Shown piece by piece: positions 26,101-38,100 of a stretch of 64,000 bases of DNA. The notes beneath the pieces were generated by a model that was not told the DNA's origin, did not search any database, and was given only the letters and a program-made list of their open reading frames with translations. Origin of the DNA: Alviniconcha marisindica (Eukaryota > Mollusca > Gastropoda > Provannidae); NCBI GenBank assembly GCA_018857735.1, contig JABMCL010001071.1:602501-666500 (forward strand), in the 5' to 3' direction. Within the stretch, counting starts at the first letter, position 1; every line of letters starts with the position of its first letter. The position numbers were made by a program, and so were the translations under genes.

Positions 26101-29100
26101 CAGTCAAAACTGATAGGAAGTGCATACTCTGTGATTTTGCACTACTGATTTTTTAACTACTGTTTGGTCTTGGGAAGTGCAGTTTCCAACTGATAAGCTG
26201 ATAGTTTTTCCCTAACACTCTGAAGACCACAAAATTCACAGACCCCACTCAGTTTTCACAGACTTTCAGGGCCTTGAAAAGCTTATCCCATTTTCCCTAA
26301 ACTTTCAAAGACCTTCAAAGACTGTGCGAACCCTACAAAAGTAATAACAAAATGGACAGGTCCACGAGTTGTCTGCCCTCATAACATACATGACCAGAAC
26401 AAAATGTAGTCACTGAACAACTTAGCATCTGTTGCAAAATGTCCAGATTGCTATCATCACACAGACTGACAAACCCACAGACTCTACTCACCCCTCTGTT
26501 CTCCAGCTGTCTGATGCGACTCTCCAGCTTGGCTCTGTGCTCCAACCCCATCTCACAGTTTGTCTCGTCACCCAAGGCGTCAACACGGATGGCCAATGCA
26601 GCTTTGCCAGCAAGCATACGTGACATCTGAAGAATTTGATGACACAAAAACCATCAGAAACTTGCACAGACAAGGTACAGCCAACACCTAAAATGCAACA
26701 CCCCATTAGTCATCTCAGTGTATGTATGTAAGTTGCCATATTCCTAAAATATTAAGAATTCACTGAGATTCCCAAACTACTAAGGGTTTGGTGGGATTCA
26801 TGGTCTGAGAAACTATCTCTGAAAACAAATTACTGCAAGTGCATACTGGATAGTTCCACTTTTCATATGTTCCTCTTCCTATTCACACACGCCAGCACTC
26901 CTGCCTGTAAAATAGGCAGGCTGGATGGAACAATGCTGCAGCTCGAGCAGACCACATTTATGGGTAGGCGAGGAGGCCAGCTTGAAATGGTTAAATATGT
27001 CATTCTGCCCGCCTTGATGTGAATAAAGTCTCATCATGGTAATTTGCTCCGGACGCTGGAGGCAACAAGTATGCTTGTGTACTATTACTACCAGTTACTA
27101 CTCCATCCCATTTGCTAAACACAAACCATTGATCATGTAGGTGTTCTGTCATACAAATCCTTGCAAGTGAGAAACTTAGTATTATGCGCTGATTTTAGCA
27201 TGAACACCAGAAACAGTTTGACTCGTGTTGCTGAAAGCAATGTCTATGCCTGCCTGCACAGAAGCCAAGATACAAACAAGTGGAGATAAAATAGAAATGC
27301 TCTCATAAAGTCAGAGGAAACCATAAAATCATAAACTGTTGTGGAGAATAAAAAAATAGCCTCAGAGGTAGTGACGAATTGTAAGGTAACATCACAAAGG
27401 TCAGACAACCATTTTTTCTTCTTCATTGGCTTTCTACTGTGTACCTGATGAAACAAATCTTTGTAACATGTCTAATGTATTACAAAACAAGACAAAAAAC
27501 AACAACCTCACCTTTCCTTTGTTCTTGGGATTTGCCTGTCCAACAAGAGAGGCATGGTAGATGAGACCGTACTTGGGTGTGTCATGCTTGGCCTTCAGCG
27601 CTCTGAACAGTGCCTTCTCAGCACCTAGAATCTGCACTGTCGATGATGGATGCTTTGCCAGGTTCATCAAAGACCCTGGAACCAGAAAGCAGTCATCATT
27701 TCCCTGTGAGGCAACAGTGGCTTGCAGTCACAAGACACCGGCCTTAAAATCTGTAACAGCATCCAAATTCTCAGGCAGTGGCACAGTTCTTGAACTCCTG
27801 ATTAACTACAGTATCTGAATGTAGAATATTCCTTCCTAACGTCTTCTGTGTGACCAGTCATTGGAATCTCTCATAGTCTGCCTTATCATTTGTCTTCACA
27901 GACTCTTGTCAGAGCTGGTGTTGTTTTGAATTAATCATTGAGATTCCATGGTCATGTTTGACAGAGTAATAAATACAAAATAAACAGCTAAACACTCATA
28001 CACACAACACTTAGCCTTTCATCCAAATTTTGTTTTATGTCATGGACCATTTGAATGAAAACCCCAGATCTGAGCAAATTTTCACTCTAATCACGTGCAA
28101 AGCTTCAAACTGACAGACGCAACAACTGCTGGGGTTATAACAGTTACTTGGGAACAAGGAAGCAATTTATACTAGTTACAGTACCTTTAAACAAATTTGT
28201 TCAATGCTTGGAACTGTTTTCTGGCACTTTTTTAAAATGGTGCAATATCAAACAAAAATTTATTTGATTGTGGAGGACAGTGCCCGTCAAGTCAAAATCA
28301 GGATTTTTTTCAAGGAACTCGACACGCACATATATATATATACACACACAGAGACTTTTTTTCTTCTTCAATTCCATGGTTTTTCCAGGACTTTACGAAG
28401 ACACAAAAATCCAATACTTTTCAAGGCCTAGAATTTTTCTCACAAATTCCTGGCCTTTTAAAGGTTTTCCAAACCTGTATGTACCCTCTGCTAAACCAAA
28501 AATTCCAAAACCTGGGCTTTGTTCAACATAAATCATGAACTAAAAAACTTACTCTCAGCAAAAAAAAAACCAGATTATTACACACACTTTTGGGTTGTTA
28601 AATTTTGTTATTAACCATACAATAAAACTGCACTGGAAGCATCTGCTGCTGGTGCTATCAGTTGGAAGCATCTGGAATCTCTCATAGTCTGCCTTATCAT
28701 TTGTCCTCACTGGCTCAATCAGAGCTGGTGTTGTTTGGAAGTAATCACTGAGATTCCTCAAAGAGACAGAAACAAGAAAAGAACATGCCTTTTCCATTAA
28801 CAAAACAAGCACTGTGTGACAGACCCTAGGAGCTCACCTGCATGTGAAATGAGACGTGCCCCGACCAGCTCTCCAACCAAGGTGGTGAGATTTGGTGCAA
28901 TGGCCACCATTCTGTTCTTCAGGTAATCATACAGCTGTGCTCTGTACTCGGAAATCTGTATCACCTGCCAGGGAGGGAAAAAGCAGTTTTGAAATTCTAT
29001 CAGTATCACCACCACAATGTAAACAGCCAGACAAATCAGCAAAAAACAATACCCCAAAATACTAAAACATTTGAAAAGCATTTGTATTCATCAGCATGTA

Positions 29101-32100
29101 TACAACATGTCAATCCTGTTCAGTATTTCCACACAATATTTCACACTTTAGCTACACTAAATGGCTTGAAATAAAAAGGACAAGGACAGATTTGACAGTT
29201 GTGTAGTAAGCACAGCACACGGGGCACAACATATTAGGGTCATTCTATGAAGCTGTGTACCAATAACTACCACCGTGGGTGGCCTGTATTAAACCAATAT
29301 CTTGAATCAGTCTTTCGTTACAACATCTACCCTTCAATTTTACTTTGTTGTATACTGATGAGATAGATTTCTTTTTTTTAACACTAAATCACAGTGTTCA
29401 GTTATAACTGGTGGATGCTGCAAACTGAAAATGGTGGCTTTTGTTTGTGACATTTTCTGCATGCAGAGCAAGAATGTATCACAGTATCAAAAGTACCAAC
29501 AGAATGTGAACAAAGTTGATTTCAAACATGCAATACTGATGTCTTTCCATGTTGGACATATGATAGGGAACATCTCCGGGCCAGCAACTTTCTGGTCTGC
29601 AAAGTTAACTCATGCAAAGAAAATGAAGATGCTCCTTTGACCAAATATGTCTTTAAGCGTCTGCGTATGTTGCATTCTTTTAACATTTTTGGCCAAGAAT
29701 GGGTTGGCAGACGAAGGTCATTTGGAGTTCCAGACAACCGAAACAGTCATCTGGTGTTCCAGACAGCTGCAGAGCAAAGCCCTGGCACTGTAATGCGAGT
29801 CTGCTTTGGGTTACATACAGCAAAATGCACTCTTCTTCAGAATATGAACTCTTCAACTCAAATCTATTTTATACAAAAATCATTAAATATCCACAGTTGT
29901 AATATTTCCCCATATTTTTAGCTCTCTGATGTTGCACCATTGTAACTGTCATGGTTGACTGGTGTTGCACTGCTGTAACTGTCATGGTCGACTGGGCATT
30001 TCCCAGGTCTCTGAGGACATTTCCGCTAGCAGGGAGCTCCACAGTCTAAGCCAACCTCATAAAATGCTTGCGAGAATGCTTGCCTCGTGAGTTTTGCACA
30101 ATGGTCAGATCTGTCCTACAGATTGCACAGAAGAAAAAATTATGAATGTACCTGTTCACACAAGAAACCTATGTTTTCAATATCCTCATCTGAGATTTCT
30201 GTACCCATGGAAATTTCCGCTGCATCTTTCACCTCCGCTTCAACCTCTTCAGGCAGGATGTCGGACAGATCACAAGTGGCCGCTTTTGTTCTGTCGCCTG
30301 TTAACATACACCCGTCTCATCTTTAGAGGTATGAAGGTGAGGAATCCTCTACCGATCTAAACCATTAACTGTAAGCTGCAGATCACCCAACCCCACCCGT
30401 AACCTTTCTTTGATTTCTAAAACATGTTCACCCCTTACAAGAGCACCTGTGGAAGGTGTCCTGCCATCACCATGCACCAGTCTCCGGTTTCTCAAAAGGT
30501 CTTAAAACCATGAAGGGATGAACAGCCACACTAAATATAATCGTAACCGAACAGTAAAAATGGTTTGCTTCAACTGACTGACAGCTGAAAATCAGACCCC
30601 CTGCAAGCGAGGAGAAGTTAAAAGTATCTTCTGCACTTGTAACAGGAGTAGTAGCAGCATCCACATTATATACATAGCAATGCATCATTTCAAACTGTTT
30701 TCCCTTTAACCATTCATTTATGCCATTTTGTTTAAAAACAGTGCTACAAGATCTTTAACATCTCCATCCACAAACGACTAAAAGCATTCAAGAAACTGGC
30801 CAATGACTGTATTGATCTGTTTCTGAAGCAAATAAATACAACTGATCCATTACTTGTATGACAAGATCAGATACCATAAACTCTTCATAAGAACTCAGAG
30901 ATTCAGACAGTCATCATCATGTCTTGTCTGATGTTACTAATCAGTATCAATATTATCATACAAGTGTCTCCATTTAGGTGGACCACAAACACCTTTCAGC
31001 ATAAATGTGTGGTGCGGTAATCAGGTGTACGGAGAAAAAGCACAACACGCAGCCTCATGTTCGCCTTACATCAGACGATAAATTTGTGACATATAATAAT
31101 AATGTACATTTATCATGCGCTCATCAACGCCCTGAGCGCTCACATGATGCACATTAACCTAAATATATTCTATACACATATAGAGCATAGTCCTACCAAA
31201 ACAATTTACATAAGTATTATAAAAGAATTTTTTTTTTTTAAAGCACTACAAATGCACACACACACCAACTGTAGCAGAAACTGGGTACTGATATTAGTTA
31301 GGATGAAAATACTGAGAAAAGGAAGGTTTTCAGTTTGGCTTTAAAAGATGACACGGTTGAGCAGTGTCTAAGGTCTTGTGGGAGTGAATTCAAAATGTGG
31401 GGTCCAAAGCAAGAGAAGGTGCAAAAGCCATGAGTCTTGCATCTGTATTGTTGGATTTCCAGCATGCGGGTGTCAGAAGAAGAGTGTAGTGTACGAGACG
31501 GAGTGTAGACATGCAGCAGTTCAGAGAGGTAAGCAGGACTAACCCAAAGAAACAAGCTGCAAGAGTTTACCCATCCGTTCACAGGTGTACTTAGTCCACC
31601 ACATACAAATGCAGCTCAGAGTGCCAAGCTACCAAACAAGAAAGAGTGTGCAGGACAAATGGAGCCAGCAACAGAGGCGAGCCAACAAACCTAGCTTGAT
31701 CACAGTGCGAGCAAAAGCGTTGTTGTCTGTGACGATCTTGGACAGCTCGGGAAAGTGCCAGCCGTACCACTCTCTGGCTCTCATGATATAGTTGTTGAGC
31801 TCTTTGTCAAGATCATCAAGCAGGGCTGTGGACAATAAATTATTATAACATTAACAAGATACTGAATGCTTTGTGCTTATCAAAATGCACAAAACCACAT
31901 TCTGTGATTTGATTTTACAAAGCCAAACAAGGCATAACTATCCACCAAAAATCTCCTTCTGGGCTTAAATGACATGCTCATTATGAACTTTCTGCAAAAT
32001 ATGGTTTCAAATCAGAAAGTGCACAGATATCCTTTTTCTTTTAGTGTCACTTCTGCCTTTGCTTTGATTAAATCATATTAGCTACGTCAAGTGATTCCAC

Positions 32101-35100
32101 ATTGTTTAGGACAAACTGTGTGTGTGTGTGTCTGGAATCTCTCATAGTCTGCCTTATCATCTGTCCTCACATTCTGTCAGAGCTGGTGTTGTTCTGAAAT
32201 AATCATCAAGATTCCAAGTGCAAGCACACACTTCTTAATCATTAATAAAAATAAAACAATATTAAAATAAACTACACATGGTTTCAACATAAAGCCACCA
32301 CAACTCACACACACGGTAAGTTTGCTCTTGTTCATTAAAAGTACAATTTACAATTGCATGCCATCAAAAACCAATTAACTTCCTGCTCAATATTGTTAAA
32401 AACAGACAAGCTTTTCTTAAACTCACAAATAGCTTGAACTATCATTGTGTCCACTTTGTCAGGGCTGAACTTCAGCTTGTACCGTGAAAGACTGAAACAG
32501 AAAGTCTGTGTAAACGTCTTGTAATTTTTTTGAATAAATCTACATGACCCAGAACTTTAAAAATCAGCATTGAAAAAATATGTGTGATCAGAAACTCAAA
32601 TGGCATCCTCACAGCGTGTCAGAGGTCCAGACACAAGTTTCATCATTTCACTTCCAATCTGAACTGCATCACCTAGTTACATTGTAATTTTAACACACAA
32701 TCAGTGCAGAAGTCCTGTACCTGAGCAGACTGATTACCAAATGTTACCATTCATTCTTTTAACAACAACAGTAACAAATCTGGCCACTGAAGACTATGTA
32801 ACTTTTAGATTTACTGTTCCACTGTAGCTCAACCAAATTTCCAGTTTATCTGCATCATTCGATCCAACTTTCATTAGTGAAGAAGCCCACTGTAAAGTTT
32901 GCACCTAATACAGTAATATTACAGACAAGCCCCTCATTTCAAGACCACACGAAAACAATCAAGAAATAGAAGTCGCAAAACTATGTAATATGTAAAACTT
33001 AAAAGGCGATCATGGGTGAAGAGCTCAACTGCACGGGAGTGTAAACAGAGTTACTGCACCAGCCACAGAAAGGGTGAGAGCCTAGAGTTGACTGTCCTGT
33101 GACGACCTTTGTGCTAATCATCTATATTATTATGGTCAGTGTCAAAGAATCAGTTATCTCTAATATAAACCTTCACGGTACTTACACTGTCAGTGTCAAT
33201 GTAGGGTTCAATGCTAAAAAACTCACAAATGCTTTAGTTAAGAAATCGGTGATCTGCGACTGAGATCAAGTAAGAGGTTTTGTGTTATACAAAATACTCT
33301 TTAGTTTACCAAACTGCGTCTCTTTGTGCTTAAGCTAAGGTTAATTATCAGTTAAACACACAAGGCACTACCACTGTGCAAGTATAATATTTATCTTTTA
33401 ATTCATTAATACAATGCAAAATGGCATTGACAAGATCAGAAACTCTTAAAATCCTCATGAATATTCAGAGGTCCAGACACAGTTTTCATCATGTCTTATC
33501 TGCCAAAATAATTCAGCTCAGTCCAGACAAGGCCCTCATTTCAAGACCACACAAAATCAAGAAACAGAAGTCACAAAACTATGTGTAAAAGGGTGATCAT
33601 GAGTGAAGAGCTCAACTGTACAGGAGCGTAAACACAGAGTTATTGCACCAGCTACAGAAAGGTGAGAGGCAGAGCCAAGAGTAGACTGTCCTGTTATGAC
33701 CTCTGTGCTAATCATCTGATATTAACTATTAAGACCAGTGTCAAAGGAAATCAGTTATCTCTAATATAACCTTCATGGTATTTACACTATCAACGCTAAA
33801 AACTCACAAATGCCTTAGTTAATGAACTGGTGATCTGTCACTGTGAGTAAGCAGTTTTGTATTATATAAAATAAAAAAATCTTTTACCAAACTGCATCTC
33901 TTTGTACCTAAGAACAGTTATCAGTTAAACACATAAAATTATGGCAGTACAACTGTGCGAGTACAATATTCCACTTTTAACACAATACATAATGGCACTG
34001 ACAGGATCAGAAACTCTTAAATCCTCATGAATACTCAGAGGTCCAGACACAAGTTTTCATCATGTCTTATCTGCCAACATAATTCAGCTCAGTCAACAAA
34101 AACAAATAACCTCCAAACAGATTATCTGCCTCTTTGAAAGAACCACTGTCACTGTAGTGTAAACCCCTTTCTTTTTTTCATTTGTTCAGTTGAACCATTA
34201 TTTGCTTGGGAAGGATGGGGTGGGGGCAACATGTCTTACATTAAAAAAAGCATCATTTTTTTTTTCCAGATCAGGCAGGTCAGCCAGTAAACTAACTGTA
34301 TTATTACAAAGTGCTCTCCTGGTCACAAATTGTATTCCTACAATGTAAGCAACTGAGCTGCATGTTGCCATATTTTTAACCAAACTACATGACATAGTAA
34401 CATTTTACATTCACGCTGGAGACTGCGGCACATAAAACCATTCTCTTCAAGTCCTAAATATCCCAATTTGCTGGACAAAAAAACAACAGCCCAACCCAAA
34501 AAAGATCAGTTTCTCATTTCAACTGTTTAACTGTTGTTTTGTAGCTTGACAAAGGGGATTACCCCCAAAATTTGCAGATTGCGTGTCTGTGTCAAAATAA
34601 ATAAGCGTTCTTTTGAACCTTTCTGTTTCACGCGTTTGGATCTATCCTAAAATCTGTAAGATGCCAAAAACAGTAGGAAACCTCTCCGTGAAAGGGGCCT
34701 CATCAATCCAGTTTTATCCCATTCCATTCACTCCTCTCTAAATTCAGCCACCATTCATGATTAGAAAGACCCAACTTTAGAAGTAGTGATTCTGACATAC
34801 ATATACTGCACAACTCAAGAGCTGTGTAAAGGAGGTGGACAATGATTCCTGTCCCTCGTCTTTGTGGACTTCAAGCAACACTGAAAGATACATACTGCAA
34901 AGGAAACTCTCATAGTCTGCCATATCATTTGTCCTCACAAGCTTCAGACCACTACTTTTATATATTAATCATAGAGTTTCCTTTGCATGCATGTTCATAC
35001 TTTCAGGATGAAAATTAATGCAAATACCTTGCACAGAATTAATCACGCAGTTGACTTCAGTTTTATTCACATATCAACAGAAGACTTGCAGAGATGGTCC

Positions 35101-38100
35101 TGTTCATACCTATGCACAACTCTTACACTGTTACTGTGTCTTGTTGCTAGTGTTACTACGCCATTTCTTAATTTTAATTCTATCTTCTGAAATTAAGACT
35201 GTAGTGACAAACGTTACCTTTTTTCAGTAGCTGAAGGTGCTACATAAAGTAAAGGTAACATCGGGGTGACCCTTTTTATTAATACCTGACAGCCCAAAGC
35301 ATTTTATTTTTTGAGTGACCAATATGTGCATCAAGACCAAGGTGACTTTCATGTGTGTGTGGTGTTTTTTTTATTGTTTATTATTCTAAGACTCAGGAAT
35401 CATATTTGACAGCTTTACTCAGTTACTGTACAAAGACATGCACTTTTGTTGTTGTTGTGGGGTGTGGAGCTCAAAACTAACACTATTACACAGTATTAGT
35501 ATTACATTGCTGCAGAGCTGCCTACCAGTACCCACAAATTTGCTCGTCGGTGTTCTGTACAGGCTAAGTTTGCATTTTGATGGTGCCAAACATATTTCAT
35601 CTGCACAGAAAATCCTCCATATGAGAGGTTTTCCTGCATGCGAACTGTGAAACATGGATTTAAAATATTTAAAAAAAAGCGGAGTACAGAATCTTACCAA
35701 ACGCATGTTACTTGCTGGAAACTCTCATAGTCTGCCATATCACATGTCCTCACACAGGTGTCAGACCACTACTTTTTATATCATTAATCATCGAGTTCCC
35801 ATGCAATTATATTGTCTGATTATTCTATCAACGCTAAACTCTTACATGATGAGTTCTCTAACTTTCAAGGAATATAACCATACAAGTGGTGACCTCTACC
35901 TTTTACACACACAATAACCCCTACCCCCAAAACTTCAATTTTATTTTCAAGCTCCAACCAAGAGGAAAGAACCTGCATAAATCTCAGCAGTGTTACTGTT
36001 CTCAACAAACAGCCAGAGTGGATGTAAACACAACATCCCATCCTAGATCCTCCCTACATCAGTGATCAGTGACTGATTTGCCGTTAGTTCACGGCACCAG
36101 TTTGGAAAACTGTTGCTCTTTCATGATAGTACACTAACTTACACGCTATTAAAAAATATATAAAAAACACACACACAAAAAAAAAAATGCAGACAGTGAC
36201 TACAGCCTCTACTACCTGTTCCCTCCCGTGTTACTTCAGTTTCTTTTTATCACAAAGCGAGGAAGAAAATGAGCACAGTACCTTGCTATAGTTCTACATA
36301 TATGAGAAGAGGTGAGCACAATGCATTGACATAATTATAACTGTGTTTGTTCATTCAGAATGACCAACTGACCAGCCTTTTCCCCCCTCAGTTTTCATCA
36401 TCACTTTCTTCTCCTGTTGGGAGTTTTTGTTCAGTGAAAACGAATTTCCGAAGTCTCTCCCACATAATTTTGCACCAACTGATTCAATACTAAGCAGCTA
36501 GATCTTTTTCTTCAGTTATTCACTGTCATTGGCAGCAAGTATTTAACAACACTTACAGCTGCACATATTCCTGCACTGATGCAGATTGTATTAATCATCT
36601 AATGTCACTCCAGCTGATGTTAACCAAAGCAACAAGTCAGAAACTCTCAAATCCTCACAGCAACTCGGCGGTCCAGACACAAATTTCATCATTCCTTGTT
36701 GTCAAAGCTTTGAAATGCAAGTTTCAGCCAAGCCCGCCACAGAGAAGTCTGCATCTTTGGTATCAAGTTGATCAACTGCTGTTTTTTTTATACTGTTTTA
36801 ACTGAGCATGCAGGTGCAATACACAGCCATGACAGCATTGCATCATTTATCTATTACATATATTCAGCCATGCTTGATAGTAATACAGAACAGGTACATC
36901 AAAATCCATGTTCTAAGTAAACAGCAAAAAAGTATGTTCTTTTCATAACTGTAAACGTACAAAGCTGCAACTAAATCTTAGAAATTTGGCCATATACACA
37001 GCTTACCTATCAAGTCCATATGTGGCCATCAGAAGAAACTCAACTGAATTAATTTAACTGAGACAAAGAGATCAATAATGTGTATAAAAATGTGTCAAGT
37101 CTCAAATTACGTGCAGCTAGTCAAGCTGCAGTTGTGGAAGTTTTGGAACAAACCTTTTGCCCATCAGCTCTACACATACAGCAAGCAAAAAGCCACTGGA
37201 TGCATAGTTCTTAATTACTACCGGTTTCACGCATGGAAATTGTTCAAAGAAAAAAACTCTCAAACTAAGGGGGTACAGGTGCATGCCCCCCTCCCCACCC
37301 TCAAATTTGTTTGGACTACAGCAAACTTGAGGAATCTTGGACAATTCCTGTGCCGGAGTTTGCACAAAATCATCTATACTCCTCCACCATTACAGCAGTT
37401 AATGGTCGTTACAAAGAGGAGTCTCATCACTACTGGTATAATATACTGTACTCTAGCCATCTAAGCAGAGGAAGCTCTCATAGTCTGCCATATCATTTGT
37501 CCGCACGTATTTGTCAGACCACTACTTTTGATACTAATCATTGAGCTTCCCCTCTGCAAGGCTACAACTTCTACTCTGAATGGTATCAATCAAAGCCGCA
37601 GACTCCAGTACATACCTATGAGCAAGACCGAGGGCCATGGCAGACAGCTCCCTGTCCCCAAGGCCGGTGATCAAGCTGTCCATCTGAGAACGGATGCATC
37701 TCATCAGCTCGTTAATGCTGTTGTTGGTCACACACTGAAGGTCAAACTTTTCCTGCAAAGTTTATCAGTACGTAAAACAAAGCCAAAGGTAAATTTCCAT
37801 GTCAACCATAAACCACAGAAATAAAAAAACTCTTACTTACATAAAGCATTATGAACCATAAAAACAGTATCTTTCTGCATTAAATTAAAAACAAAATGCA
37901 TACACCTACTCCGGGCAATTATCTATCTTAGCAAAGGAACAGTCTGTCAACTAAAAGGAGGGTGACAAAATCTTATTCTGAAATTCATCCCCGTTTGGCA
38001 TGTGCCTCTATGGTCAGTCATCACTGGTCAGGTGATCAGTCACAGGTTCAATGCTCAAGGGAGCTCCCCCCCTTAAAAATAAATCTCTTGCTGCTACAAA

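Larger units (their letters stand above)
33000..34080. repeat. ~580-bp tandem duplication in NOP58 intron 5
   Basis: The two halves (about 33000-33500 and 33587-34080) share order and wording. For example gaagagctcaactg occurs at 33018 and 33605 (offset 587) and gatcagaaactcttaa at 33434 and 34015 (offset 581). Each half contains one family C snoRNA near its right end, so this duplication multiplied a snoRNA. Confidence 0.9.

Noticed and set aside
26990..27060. Box C-like ATGATGA in NOP58 intron 10 (minus strand)
   Set aside because: No CTGA box D and no stem within 100 bases.
33110..33210. A further C/D or H/ACA RNA in the duplicated block (gatgattagcac on the minus strand)
   Set aside because: A C-like motif is present, but no D box follows at a suitable distance and no paired hairpins with an ACA end could be traced by eye.
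37990..38060. snoRNA-like GTGATGACTGA motifs in NOP58 intron 4
   Set aside because: The boxes overlap, there is no terminal stem, and the spacing is too short.
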